Shown in pieces: positions 1-8,311 of a stretch of 64,000 bases of DNA (within the stretch, counting starts at the first letter, position 1; each line of letters starts with the position of its first letter). Source of the stretch: Palsa-89 sp963824345 (lineage in GTDB: Bacteria > Acidobacteriota > Terriglobia > Bryobacterales > Bryobacteraceae); NCBI GenBank assembly GCA_963824345.1, contig CAWGOZ010000003.1, forward strand, positions 62,001 to 126,000. Reading direction: 5' to 3'. The position numbers and the translations under genes are program-made. The notes under the pieces were generated by a model, which made no database searches, had not been told where the DNA came from, and saw only the letters and a list, made by a program, of their open reading frames with translations.

Positions 1-178
1 GGGTCTTATTGTTGACGATTTCGATTTCATCCAGCACGGCGCGAACCTGGTCCGGCGAAAGCGCCGAGTGCGCCAGAAAGTCGCAGAAATCATCGAATGC
101 GCTCTCGAAGTAGATATTGTTTTCCCAGAGCGTGTCGTCGGCGTCGACGATCAGATTTTGGCGTGCGTCGATTCTCAC
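1..178 (-). CDS. HAD-superfamily hydrolase, N-terminal part only
   Basis: The first 59 residues of a protein that runs off the left edge of the window. It opens with a hydrophobic strand followed by DADDTLW, which fits HAD motif I (DxDxT) holding the nucleophile aspartate, so a phosphatase or dehalogenase-type fold is likely. The substrate cannot be inferred from this fragment. The start is taken as GTG at 178-176. That start overlaps the TGA stop of the LON-domain gene by four bases (GTGA), which implies a translationally coupled operon with it. The rest of the domain (motifs II-IV) lies outside the window. Confidence 0.7.
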   Translation of the reverse strand, partial: MRIDARQNLIVDADDTLWENNIYFESAFDDFCDFLAHSALSPDQVRAVLDEIEIVNNKT

Positions 179-813
179 ACGCCCGGCGGCCTCTTGGCGT
201 GTCCATTGGTGGGTGCGACGGCGCGCGCGTGCTGGATCTGACGCTGGCGCGAGCTGTAGCTGGGGAAGAACTCGGCCAGCCGCCGCATGCGATCCGCTTC
301 CGATCGGGTGGCCAGCAGCATCTGTCGGAAATCCAGGTCGGGGACCACTTGCGCGAGCTGAAAGCTCAACTGGGGGTCGCTCAACTCGGGCTCGTGCAGA
401 AGCTCGGCTTCCTGGAGCGAACGCAGATCGTTGTAGGAGTCAAAGACACGCTCGCGAACTTCCGGAAGAATGGGCTCGGAACCCTCATCGTCGAAGTATT
501 CCACCGCTCCGCGCAGATATGATTTCTCGTCGTTCAGCAGAATGATTTCAAACCGCCGCCGTCCGATACCGATCAGATCCATGCGGCCGTCGGGATACTT
601 CTTGAGGACTTTTTCCACCGTGGCTGTGCAGCCCGTGTTGACGATGCCCTTTTCTCCAGCCAGCACCACGCCGAACTCCGAGTGAGCGCGCGAGACATCG
701 GCGATCATTTGCTTGTAGCGTTCCTCGAAGATGTGCAGGGGTAGCGGCGTCCTCGGAAACAAGACCACTTGGAGCGGAAAAAGCGGCAAGAGCTCTTCCT
801 GCATGAGTACCAT
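175..813 (-). CDS. LON peptidase substrate-binding-domain protein (LonB13/LON-SB only)
   Basis: A stand-alone LON N-terminal domain of about 212 residues. The opening LPLFPLQVVLFPRTPLPLHI and the following FEERYKQM are the classic signature of this domain. No AAA+ ATPase or Ser-Lys protease domain follows, so it is not a Lon protease. Such proteins are widespread, and their role (often guessed as protein quality control) is poorly defined. The start is uncertain between ATG at 813 and ATG at 804, and neither has a clear Shine-Dalgarno sequence. The reading frame stays open back to 840. It lies upstream of and overlaps the HAD gene, and is divergent from aroK with about 100 bases between them that probably hold both promoters. 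Confidence 0.85.
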   Translation of the reverse strand: MVLMQEELLPLFPLQVVLFPRTPLPLHIFEERYKQMIADVSRAHSEFGVVLAGEKGIVNTGCTATVEKVLKKYPDGRMDLIGIGRRRFEIILLNDEKSYLRGAVEYFDDEGSEPILPEVRERVFDSYNDLRSLQEAELLHEPELSDPQLSFQLAQVVPDLDFRQMLLATRSEADRMRRLAEFFPSYSSRQRQIQHARAVAPTNGHAKRPPGV

Positions 814-914
814 TATGCGGCTTGCTGGAGACGGTTGCACGTCCGGTTGCGGATGCTGGTTGCGGAAGAATGCGAAGCTGTGGGAACATTCGTACGCGGA
901 CGTTCGACGAACTA

Positions 915-1442
915 ATGCTGCTAAAGCTCAAACGAACGCCAGGGCTCTACCTGGTCGGTTTCATGGGTTCGGGCAAATCGGCCGTGGGCCGGCTTCTCGC
1001 CGATGAGTTGGGCTGGCCGTTCGCCGACATCGATGAAGACATCGAGAAGGCCCAAGGCGTTTCGATCGCCGAAATTTTCGACCAGCGCGGCGAATCGGAA
1101 TTCCGTAAGCTCGAGCGGGAAGCCATTCGCAACCGCTTGCGCGAAGTTGAAGCTGGCAAACCGATCGTGCTGGCGCTGGGTGGTGGCGCGTTTGTGGACC
1201 CGGCCAATCAGAAACTGCTCGAAGAGCGCGGCGTCACCATGTGGCTGGATTGTTCCTTCCCGCGCATCTGCACGCGGCTGGAAGGCCAGATGCACCGGCC
1301 GCTGGCGCGCGATCCGGACAAATTCCGCCAGCTGTACGATGACCGGCGCGATACCTACAGCAAAGCCGAATACCGGATCGAAGCGGACACCGACGACCCG
1401 GCGGCTGTGGTCGCCGAAATTTTGAAGCTGCCGATCTTCTGA
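915..1442 (+). CDS. aroK: Shikimate kinase
   Basis: Phosphorylates shikimate at the 3-hydroxyl with ATP, the fifth step toward chorismate, in the cytoplasm. The 175-residue protein shows the P-loop GFMGSGKSAVG near residue 12, DIDEDIEK for Mg/shikimate contacts, the RGESEFRKLE shikimate-binding segment, and LALGGGAF. The size is normal for the family. The frame is open upstream to 822, but the ATG at 915 matches the usual distance from the start to the P-loop. The stop codon overlaps the ATG of the downstream glycerate kinase gene (TGATG), so the two were probably cotranslated. Confidence 0.93.
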   Translation: MLLKLKRTPGLYLVGFMGSGKSAVGRLLADELGWPFADIDEDIEKAQGVSIAEIFDQRGESEFRKLEREAIRNRLREVEAGKPIVLALGGGAFVDPANQKLLEERGVTMWLDCSFPRICTRLEGQMHRPLARDPDKFRQLYDDRRDTYSKAEYRIEADTDDPAAVVAEILKLPIF

Positions 1443-2708
1443 TGATAGTGCCTTCTCGCGGCCACGCGTTGCGGATCTTTCGCGCAGCGCTGAGAGCCGC
1501 CGATCCGGTTCGGGCCGTGCTCGGGCACGTACGCCGCGAAGGCGAAGTGCTCATCGCCGGGGAACGACGCTACGACCTAAGCTCCTTTCGAAATATTTAC
1601 GTCATCGGCGCCGGAAAAGCCAGCGCACGAATGGCCGTGGCGGTGGAACGGCTTCTTGGAACGCGAATTACGGGTGGGCTAATCAACGCACCAGATGCGG
1701 TTAAACTGCGCCGCATCGAGATCAATGAAGCTGGTCACCCGATCCCAGACCGGCGGGGTGTCGCTGGCGCAAGACGTATCGCGCAAATCGCAACTCAAGC
1801 TGGCGCGGACGATCTGGTGATCTGCCTCATCTCGGGCGGCGCGTCGGCGCTGCTTCCGCTGCCCGCTCCGGGGATCACCTTGGCCAAGAAACAAAAGATC
1901 ACTCGATCGTTGCTGCACTCTGGCGCGACCATTCACGAGGTCAACTGCGTCCGGAAGCATCTATCGGCAATCAAAGGAGGCCGGCTCGCGCGCCTGGCGA
2001 ATCCGGCGACGTTGGTTACGCTGATTCTCTCGGAACGTCATCGGCGACAACTTAGACGCGATCGGTTCAGGACCAACAGTGCCCGATCACACCACCCTCG
2101 CCGACGCCCGCGCCATATGCGCCAAGTACGGCATCGAGGTCGAATTCCCGGAGGGCGCGGAAACACCCAAAAAGTTCCGCATCTCGGTCGTGATGGTAGG
2201 TAGCAACGCGCTCGCCGTCGAGGCCGCAGCTGAGGAAGCCAAGCGGCTCGGGTACAATACCACGGTTCTCTCGACCTATATCGAAGGCGAAGCGCGCGAA
2301 ATCGCACGCGTGCATGCGGCCATCGCAAAGGAGATTCGAGCGTCAGGCCGGCCCGTGAAGCCTCCGGCCTGCGTAATTTCTGGCGGCGAGACCACGGTGA
2401 CCATTCGCGGCAAGGGCCTGGGAGGGCGCAATCAGGAATTCGCGCTCGCGGCCGCGCTCGCCATCGCAGGGCTACGCGACACCGTGATCCTAAGTGGCGG
2501 CACCGATGGCATCGACGGACCCACCAGCGCAGCCGGCGCCATCGCCGACGGAACAACGCTCTCGCGCGCGGAAGCGCTGGGCCGCAACGCCGCAGCCTCT
2601 CTGGAAAACAACGACTCTTACCGCTTGTTCGACGCGCTCGGAGACTTGATCGAGACCGGGCCCACCGGAACCAACGTCGCCGATGTGCAACTGATTCTGG
2701 TGCGCTGA
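1442..2708 (+). pseudogene. Glycerate 2-kinase (GckA/MOFRL family), frameshifted
   Basis: Reads as a DUF4147-MOFRL glycerate kinase split over two frames. Frame one (1442 to about 2033) carries IYVIGAGKASARMA, CLISGGASALLPLP and VRKHLSAIKGGRLA. It reaches LILS and then turns to arginine-rich nonsense. Frame two continues the family from the same point with DNLDAIGSGPTVPDHTT, then the MOFRL part with ISGGETTVTIRGKGLGGRNQ and LSGGTDGIDGPTSAAGA, ending normally at 2708. Removing one A at 2034/2035 (TCG GAA CGT to TCG GAC GT) restores LILSDVIGDNLDAIGSGP. The rest is well conserved, so the lesion is either very recent or a sequencing error. If intact, it would convert glycerate to 2-phosphoglycerate. 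The start overlaps the aroK stop. Confidence 0.88.
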
Positions 2709-2944
2709 TGTGGGGCGGTACCCCCGGCCCGCAGCCGACGCCCCCGTCGGCGACGAAGGCGAATCTTCCTTGGAACGGCTCCTGGATCAAAGTGGCAACG
2801 AACGGCACCCGTCACTTGCTCTTGAAGCTCGCGCAAGTCTTTGCCCTGAGTGGTTATACCGCCTTTGGCGGAGGGCTGGTCCCAGGACGCGACGAGCGTT
2901 CCAGAGTCCTCATCGACCTCGACCTGAAAAACGACTTCCTCCAA
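2618..2944 (-). pseudogene. Decayed HicB-like antitoxin fragment
   Basis: The first 63 or so residues (2944 to about 2756) resemble short HicB-like proteins. They include VVFQVEVDEDSGTLVASWD, a GGITTQG turn, DLRELQEQV, AVRCHFD and PRKIRL. The usual ending, IRLHF followed by an acidic residue and a hydrophobic tail, is missing. The frame instead becomes arginine-rich. Another frame continues with FVADGGV, as expected if about four bases were lost near 2755. The start is also poor (TTG, with an ATG at 2955 in another frame). No HicA partner is present. It lies antisense over the end of the glycerate kinase gene, which also argues against a functional gene. Confidence 0.45.
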
Positions 2945-2980
2945 GCTTTCTTCATCGCAGCAAATGATCGGGGATGCCGA

Positions 2981-4438
2981 CTATTGGTGTTCCACCTTCA
3001 ACGACGGTTCCACCTTCAGCGGCGGATTCGGCGCTTTGGGTGGCTTGGGCGGGATCGGCATTTCCGGCGCCACCGCGTCCTCGGCGCCGGCTTTGCGGAC
3101 TGTAACCGATCCGCGGCCGGTTTCAAGGCGCAGCTCCGGTCCGCCGCCGGTATTTCCCTGGATGATGTTTCCGCGTCCCGATTCCACTTCGCGCAACGGA
3201 TCGCCATATGAATTTTCGGCGTCGCCGCGATCGGTGGAGGCTTTCAAATCGAACTTGGACCCGGGCGCGAGCGCCAGCGTAATATCGCCGGATCGGGTAT
3301 GGACTTCCATCTTGGGCAGATCCTTGCCGGGCTTCAGATCGATGTCGCCGCGGTTCAACGTTAAATCCAGCGACTGCGTGAAATTCGAAAGCTGCACATC
3401 GCTCGATCGAGCCTTGAAACGGATTGGACCAATAATGCTGTTCCCGTTGAGCTCGCCTCTGGTGAGCCGGACTTGTCCTGGCAGCTTCTCAAAGCTGAGG
3501 GAACTCTGCGGATCTTCCCAGCGCACCGGCTGCCCCAGGTTGCGCAACTGAATCTCGCCGACATAAACTCCATTCACCGTTATTAATCCGGCCACATTCT
3601 GCAGTTCCACATCGTCGCCGCGGCCTTTCAGGTCCAGACTGCCTTTAATGTCCACGGCGCGGATGGTGTCGCTGGCCCCCGTATCGATGTGCACGTTGCC
3701 GCCAATCCCTTCCAGCCGCACGCCGGCGTTGTCGCTCTTAATGTCAACGTTGCCGCTCACGCTCTGGATATCGAAATCGCCATAGCGCCCGTGGGCCTCA
3801 ATCGACGAGCCCGCGGGAACCGTAATATCCAGATCGGCGGAAGGCTGCACCCGATCGTTGACCTTGTCCTGGTTGGTCCGTACGATAATCTGACCGTCTT
3901 GCTGGATCAGCTCGAGCGGGGTTTGTTTGTTGGCGCTGTCGGCGTCGGTCTGTTGAAAGGATCGAACGGTTTCCTGGCCGCTAGCCTTCACCGTCGTGGC
4001 GTCCGCGCTTCCATTAATTTTGGCATTGCCGCGAAAACTCTCAATGACGACGCGGCAGTTTTTCGCGCACGGCTTTTCCACCGCCGCGAGCGTATAGTCG
4101 TAGCTTTCTCCCATGTTGATGGCGATCCGCCGCAAAGCACGGCTGGTGGGGAACCACGACGAGTAGTTGTGCGCGGTGTACATGGTGGCGCCGATCACGC
4201 AAATCAGAAAGATCAGCATCCATTCGCCGCCCGAAACGCCATTGCGCGGCAGCGGTCTTCCGGTCGTGGACCAGACCAGAACTTCGATCAACCGGATGGC
4301 GCCCCAGCCGATCAACAAGAACGGCCAGAAGCGCGAGATGAAATCCACCAGCGGAATCTCGGGCCACAGATTGCGAAACAAGAAGAGAATGCCGAATCCG
4401 ATGAGGATCAGCGGCCCGATCACTGAACCGCGCCTCAT
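2981..4438 (-). CDS. Membrane-anchored DUF4097-type beta-repeat protein with LiaF-like N-terminus
   Basis: Last gene of the sigma-factor operon, 485 residues. The N-terminal 50 residues are LiaI/LiaF-like: two membrane helices around FLFRNLWP and FWPFLLIGWG. A third helix sits near residues 75-95 (MLIFLICVIGAT). The remainder is a long outside domain of short beta repeats with GDFDIQSVSGNVDI-type units, typical of DUF4097 putative adhesins, ending in a proline-rich tail. The frame is open to 4603, but the ATG at 4438 makes a 4-base overlap with the upstream stop and starts right before the first helix. The probable role is at the cell envelope; ligand and function are unknown. Confidence 0.8.
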   Translation of the reverse strand: MRRGSVIGPLILIGFGILFLFRNLWPEIPLVDFISRFWPFLLIGWGAIRLIEVLVWSTTGRPLPRNGVSGGEWMLIFLICVIGATMYTAHNYSSWFPTSRALRRIAINMGESYDYTLAAVEKPCAKNCRVVIESFRGNAKINGSADATTVKASGQETVRSFQQTDADSANKQTPLELIQQDGQIIVRTNQDKVNDRVQPSADLDITVPAGSSIEAHGRYGDFDIQSVSGNVDIKSDNAGVRLEGIGGNVHIDTGASDTIRAVDIKGSLDLKGRGDDVELQNVAGLITVNGVYVGEIQLRNLGQPVRWEDPQSSLSFEKLPGQVRLTRGELNGNSIIGPIRFKARSSDVQLSNFTQSLDLTLNRGDIDLKPGKDLPKMEVHTRSGDITLALAPGSKFDLKASTDRGDAENSYGDPLREVESGRGNIIQGNTGGGPELRLETGRGSVTVRKAGAEDAVAPEMPIPPKPPKAPNPPLKVEPSLKVEHQ

Positions 4439-4698
4439 ATGACGTTTCCTCCTGAAGGTGGGCCGGACTGCGGGTCGAAGGGATGCTGGCCCGGGTAGGG
4501 CCCGGAGGGTCCGCCGGGAAACGGCGCGGGCGGTTTCTCGCCCGAGTGTTCCAGCAGCTTCAGAAGGCCGAACAAAATGATGAGAACCGGCCAGGTCCGC
4601 CAAAATCCGTACACGCCGGCGTAATCGATCGCTACCAGCGTCCCAAGGGCAATCAGCATGATGGGGCCGCGGATGGCTTGCACGAAGTTGCGGTTCAT
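4435..4698 (-). CDS. Small LiaF-like membrane protein
   Basis: An 87-residue protein with two predicted membrane helices, GPIMLIALGTLVAIDY and TWPVLIILFGLLKLLE. The WP...GLLKLLE stretch is the same pattern seen in both neighbouring genes and in the LiaI/LiaF transmembrane family (DUF5668-like). The C-terminal third is soluble and rich in proline and glycine. ATGA overlaps link it to the genes on both sides (4695-4698 and 4435-4438), so it should be made together with them. Role inferred only from context: a membrane component of an envelope-stress module. Confidence 0.75.
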   Translation of the reverse strand: MNRNFVQAIRGPIMLIALGTLVAIDYAGVYGFWRTWPVLIILFGLLKLLEHSGEKPPAPFPGGPSGPYPGQHPFDPQSGPPSGGNVI

Positions 4699-5423
4699 GA
4701 GCGGCCTCCCGCCGGCGGGATGCTGTGGCCGTTGGCCTGGGACGATCCCGATACCCGTTCGTAGAGCATATATACTCCCAGGCCGATTAACGCGATCGGC
4801 CAGTAACGCAGGATCTGGCCAATGCGCAGAATATCCAAATTGTGCAGCAAGAAGATGAGACCGACTGCGATGAGAACCGTGGGGGCGAGCGGAAATCTGG
4901 AATGCTGGCCGTGACGGGGAACGATGCTTGAAAATTCGTCCACTGGTTCGCCCAGTTGGCGTTTCTTGGCCGTATGGTAAGCCTCAAAGGCCATGTAGAA
5001 GACCCAGGCCCCGATCATCATTCCGAACAGCGGCTGCAAATTGCCGCTCATCTCTTCGTTGCCCGTAATGCTGATGAGCAGTCCCATGATGACGACATGG
5101 ATCAAGCCCTTTACGTATTGCCCGTTGTAAATGGCGCCCACGCCGGGAATAAAGCCCAGCAGAAACGCCAATCCCGGCGATACTCCCGAGTTCGATATCG
5201 CGGGACGCGGCGGCGTGGCATAGGGAGATGGATCAGGCGCCGTATAGGGCGATGCCGCGGGTTGAGAAGGAGGCGGGGGCACGGGCGCCCCGGCAACCAC
5301 GGGCGCATGCTCATCGCAGTACAGAGTTCCACCAGCATCGCGCCGGCACGCTTCACACAGCGGCTTTCCGCATTCGCGGCAATACCCGATGGCCAGTGCT
5401 TCCGGATGATTCGCGCAGTTCAT
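4695..5423 (-). CDS. B-box zinc finger / TM2-like / LiaF-like membrane protein
   Basis: 242 residues. Residues 1-40 form a B-box type zinc-binding unit (MNCANHPEALAIGYCRECGK, then CEACRRDAG and YCDEH). A proline-rich linker follows. Next comes a pair of helices resembling TM2 or DUF5683 proteins (LAFLLGFIPGVGAIYNGQY, then a second helix). Near the C-terminus is a LiaF-like pair (VLIAVGLIFLLHNLDIL and RYWPIALIGLGVYMLYE). The frame is open to 5501, but the ATG at 5423 gives the typical B-box start and overlaps the anti-sigma stop (ATGA). Position between an anti-sigma factor and membrane proteins suggests a signalling or sensing role at the membrane; this is inference. Confidence 0.8.
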   Translation of the reverse strand: MNCANHPEALAIGYCRECGKPLCEACRRDAGGTLYCDEHAPVVAGAPVPPPPSQPAASPYTAPDPSPYATPPRPAISNSGVSPGLAFLLGFIPGVGAIYNGQYVKGLIHVVIMGLLISITGNEEMSGNLQPLFGMMIGAWVFYMAFEAYHTAKKRQLGEPVDEFSSIVPRHGQHSRFPLAPTVLIAVGLIFLLHNLDILRIGQILRYWPIALIGLGVYMLYERVSGSSQANGHSIPPAGGRS

Positions 5424-6022
5424 TGTTGACTCCCTCTTTCGCCCGCTCCAGGCTGCCCGCCGGTTCTTACACCGGCAGCGCCGGGATCCTGATCGGTCCA
5501 TTCCTTAATACGCGATTGGACCTCGATCACCAGCCTCAGATTGTCGTAATACTTCATGGTCCGGTCCCACACGCGATGCGAGCGATCATCGATGCCCTGC
5601 CAGACTTTCACTGGATCCAAGTCCGCGGCACGCAACTGCCGGGGTTCAATATGAGCGAAGCGCGCGAGCATGGAAAACGAAAGAATCGTCATGGCCATAC
5701 CCATCACGTAGCGCGGCTGCAACACGCTCTGGACGAATCCGCCGAACAGCCGCTTGCTCCAGGAGGGAGACACACTCGCGCGCTCCTCCGCCGAAGCGCG
5801 GCGCCCGGTTGGCGCGTAATGCAGAATGCGAGTCATCAGCTCGGCCGGCGGTTCGGGTTCCGCGACACGTCCGATAAAAGCCGTTACGCCGGCGATGTCC
5901 TGTGCTAACTGGGAGCAAGCGGCGCATCCCGCGAGATGGCTTTCGAGCGCAGTCCGCTCCTCGCCGTGGAGGGTTCCATCCACGTAGTCGCACAACAGGA
6001 TTTCAAGCTCTGCGCACGTCAT
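5420..6022 (-). CDS. Anti-sigma factor with zf-HC2 domain
   Basis: A 200-residue protein likely to hold the upstream ECF sigma factor inactive at the membrane. The N-terminus has the zinc-binding anti-sigma motif: C3 and then SHLAGCAACSQ, giving H-x3-C-x2-C. A single membrane helix lies near residues 105-125 (VMGMAMTILSFSMLA), and about 70 residues lie beyond it. The start ATG overlaps the sigma factor stop by four bases, the usual arrangement for matched sigma/anti-sigma production. No cognate sensor domain was recognised in the C-terminal part. Confidence 0.85.
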   Translation of the reverse strand: MTCAELEILLCDYVDGTLHGEERTALESHLAGCAACSQLAQDIAGVTAFIGRVAEPEPPAELMTRILHYAPTGRRASAEERASVSPSWSKRLFGGFVQSVLQPRYVMGMAMTILSFSMLARFAHIEPRQLRAADLDPVKVWQGIDDRSHRVWDRTMKYYDNLRLVIEVQSRIKEWTDQDPGAAGVRTGGQPGAGERGSQQ

Positions 6023-6684
6023 ATACGAATGTTCCGTTTGCGGAGCACGCGAGCCAACTCGGCGCGCCCGCGATTCAATCGCGACTTCACCGTTCCTTCC
6101 GGAACGTTGAGAATCTGCGCGATCTCCCGATATTCTAATTCTTCCAGGTCCCGCAGGATCACCGTCTCCCGCAGTTCGGGAGAAAGCTTCTGCAAGCCGG
6201 CCTGCAACAGCTCGCTGGCTTCGCGCCCGGCCAGCATTCCCTCGGTCCGGTCCATCGTCGAGGTGTGCTGTTCCAGCGCCGAAGTTTGATCCTCAATCGA
6301 CTCGGTGGCTCGATCCATCCTGGTCCTGCGATAATGATCGATCAGCAGGTTGCGCGCCAGCCTGGTGAGCCAAACAATGAACAACCCCTCGCCGGCGCGA
6401 AAGCTTCTCAAATTCTTGAACACTCGCAGAAAGACATCCTGCGTCAGGTCCTGCGCTTCCGAATCGCTATTGGTGAAGCGATAGCAAACCGAGTACACGC
6501 GCCGGGTGTGCAGCCTCACCAAGTCTTCCCAAGCGGATTCCTGGCCTGCCAGGCAGCGCTCTACGAGTTGGAGATCCGCATCCAAACTATCGCTCGTCCG
6601 GCCGCTTTCCCGGCTGCTTGTCCCGGATGTTGGGTAGGGTAAGTCCCAGGTCCATTTTGCCGACGGAATCGCTACCGTTGCCAT
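6019..6684 (-). CDS. ECF-family RNA polymerase sigma factor (RpoE-like)
   Basis: A 221-residue sigma-70 family protein with only regions 2 and 4. Region 2 runs from LVERCLAGQESAWEDLVR through DLTQDVFLRVFKNLRSF. Region 4 is recognised by LSPELRETVILRDLEEL and EGTVKSRLNRGRAEL. The frame is open to 6753, but the ATG at 6684 is preceded by GATAGGAAGCAGC, a sensible ribosome site, and leaves room for a divergent promoter toward the flippase-like gene. First gene of a five-gene operon. Such operons usually autoregulate, but I did not identify a paired ECF promoter motif with confidence. Confidence 0.92.
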   Translation of the reverse strand: MATVAIPSAKWTWDLPYPTSGTSSRESGRTSDSLDADLQLVERCLAGQESAWEDLVRLHTRRVYSVCYRFTNSDSEAQDLTQDVFLRVFKNLRSFRAGEGLFIVWLTRLARNLLIDHYRRTRMDRATESIEDQTSALEQHTSTMDRTEGMLAGREASELLQAGLQKLSPELRETVILRDLEELEYREIAQILNVPEGTVKSRLNRGRAELARVLRKRNIRI

Positions 6685-6743
6685 GCTGCTTCCTATCTCC
6701 TGCTTCCAGTTAAGGAAACGAGGATCTATGATAAGAAGTTCAC

Positions 6744-7853
6744 TTGAATCCAAGCTTTACATTCTACAGGGCTCGCAAGCTTCGCACCAGTAGCCCGGGA
6801 ACCCTGCTGGCGGCGGTCGTGGCTATCGCGCTGGTCGTGATCTTCCTAGCTTACCGGACGCGCGGCGCGCATTTCCGCTGGGCTCTGTTCTGGAACACCC
6901 TCAATCAGGTCGAGTGGATTTGGCTGGCCATCTCTATTTGTCTGATACTGCTCAGCAATGTGGGGCGGGCGCTCCGTTGGCAGGTGATGCTTCGGCCACT
7001 CGGCCGCTCGTTAAGCGTCCCGAAACTCACCTCCGACACCGCGATCGGCTTAACGGCGGTGGTTCTTCTGGGCCGAGTGGGTGAAGTGGTCCGGCCTTAT
7101 CTGATCGCACTTCAGACCGGATTGCCGCTCTCCTCGCAAGCGGCGGCCTGGCTATTGGAGCGCACGCTAGACCTGCTGGTGGTGCTCCTGTTCTTCGGCT
7201 TTGCACTACTATGGGTTCCGCTGCATAGTCGGCAATTCGACCCGGAAATCCACACCGTGCTAAGTACCGGTGGCTTCGTTTTTGGCGCTATGGGAGCGAT
7301 CTGCCTGCTTCTTTTGTTGGCCTTTCGCGACCCCCAGCAACACGCCCAGCAGCGCATTCTGAGCGCTCTCACCTTCCTGTCGGCCGAGCATTACGCCCGC
7401 GCCGAGCGGATCCTGGAAGCATTCTCACGAGGGGTTGACTGCACTCGCGACCCGCGATTGTTGACACTGCTGCTCGGCTATACCGGTCTTGAATGGGGCA
7501 TTATCGTCCTAAGTTGCAGCGCGCTACTGCGTGGGTTCCCGGTGACACGCCAGCTGGGGGGCATGGACGCTCTGGTGCTGCTCGGGTTCATCAGCCTGGG
7601 CAGCGTCGTTCAGATTCCAGGCCTGGGTGGAGGCATGCAAGTGGCTACCTTAGTTGCACTTACCAGGATCTACCGAATTCCTCTCGAAGCTGCGGCCAGT
7701 GTTGCTGTCGTGTTTTGGGTGGTGAGCTCGCTGGCGATTGTACCCTTCGGGTGTGTCTGCGCCTTCCAGGAGGGCCTCAATTGGAGTAAACTCAAACTGT
7801 TGTCAGCAAAGCAGATATTGGAAGGCTCCCAGCGTAAAGAGACTGAAAAATGA
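6744..7853 (+). CDS. UPF0104 / lysylphosphatidylglycerol synthase TM-region family membrane protein
   Basis: A 369-residue polytopic membrane protein of the COG0392 family, which includes the flippase half of MprF and glycan-linked flippase-like proteins. Visible family marks are NVGRALRWQVMLRPLG, GLTAVVLLGRVGEVVRPYL and VQIPGLGGGMQVATL, spread among about seven or eight hydrophobic helices. There is no attached catalytic aminoacyl-lipid domain, so the substrate cannot be said. The start is TTG at 6744, since no ATG fits in frame nearby. The stop overlaps the nrdR start (ATGA), suggesting cotranscription. Confidence 0.85.
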   Translation: MNPSFTFYRARKLRTSSPGTLLAAVVAIALVVIFLAYRTRGAHFRWALFWNTLNQVEWIWLAISICLILLSNVGRALRWQVMLRPLGRSLSVPKLTSDTAIGLTAVVLLGRVGEVVRPYLIALQTGLPLSSQAAAWLLERTLDLLVVLLFFGFALLWVPLHSRQFDPEIHTVLSTGGFVFGAMGAICLLLLLAFRDPQQHAQQRILSALTFLSAEHYARAERILEAFSRGVDCTRDPRLLTLLLGYTGLEWGIIVLSCSALLRGFPVTRQLGGMDALVLLGFISLGSVVQIPGLGGGMQVATLVALTRIYRIPLEAAASVAVVFWVVSSLAIVPFGCVCAFQEGLNWSKLKLLSAKQILEGSQRKETEK

Positions 7854-8311
7854 CGTGTCCCTTTTGCGGCCACAAAGAAGACCGTGTCATCGACTCGCGG
7901 GAAAGCAAGGAAGGCGACGTGATCCGCCGCCGGCGTCAGTGCCTGGGCTGTGAACGCCGCTTCACCACCTACGAACGGAGCGATGAGATCCCATATATGG
8001 TGGTCAAGAAGGACGGACGGCGCGAGAAGTTCGACCGTCAAAAGGTACTGAACGGGCTCCTGAAGGCGTGTGAAAAACGACCGGTCCCAATGGCTAAGCT
8101 TGCGGAAGTAGTGGATGCAGTGGAGGCCAAACTAGGCGACAACGCGGATCGGGAGATCACGACGACCGAAATTGGAGAGATGCTCATGGATCGGCTCCGC
8201 AGTCTCGATAAGATAGCGTATGTCCGATTCGCGTCGGTCTATCGCGACTTTCAGGATGTAGAGGCTTTTCTCAATGAATTGAAGACGTTAGTGTTGCAGA
8301 AGCGATCTTAG
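7850..8311 (+). CDS. nrdR: Transcriptional repressor NrdR
   Basis: A 153-residue zinc-ribbon/ATP-cone repressor of ribonucleotide reductase genes. The N-terminal ribbon shows MTCPFCGH and RRRRQCLGCERRFTTYE (two CxxC pairs). The ATP-cone follows from about residue 47 with VVKKDGRREKFDRQKV and ends near VYRDFQDVEAF. Length and motif order are textbook. The ATG overlaps the stop of the upstream membrane protein gene. No nrdA/nrdJ gene is in this window, so its targets are elsewhere. Confidence 0.96.
   Translation: MTCPFCGHKEDRVIDSRESKEGDVIRRRRQCLGCERRFTTYERSDEIPYMVVKKDGRREKFDRQKVLNGLLKACEKRPVPMAKLAEVVDAVEAKLGDNADREITTTEIGEMLMDRLRSLDKIAYVRFASVYRDFQDVEAFLNELKTLVLQKRS

Noticed and set aside
2038..2808. 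A 256-codon minus-strand ORF across the glycerate kinase region
   Set aside because: Very arginine-rich, no domain, and antisense to a clear kinase sequence in two frames; it arises from GC-rich codon use.
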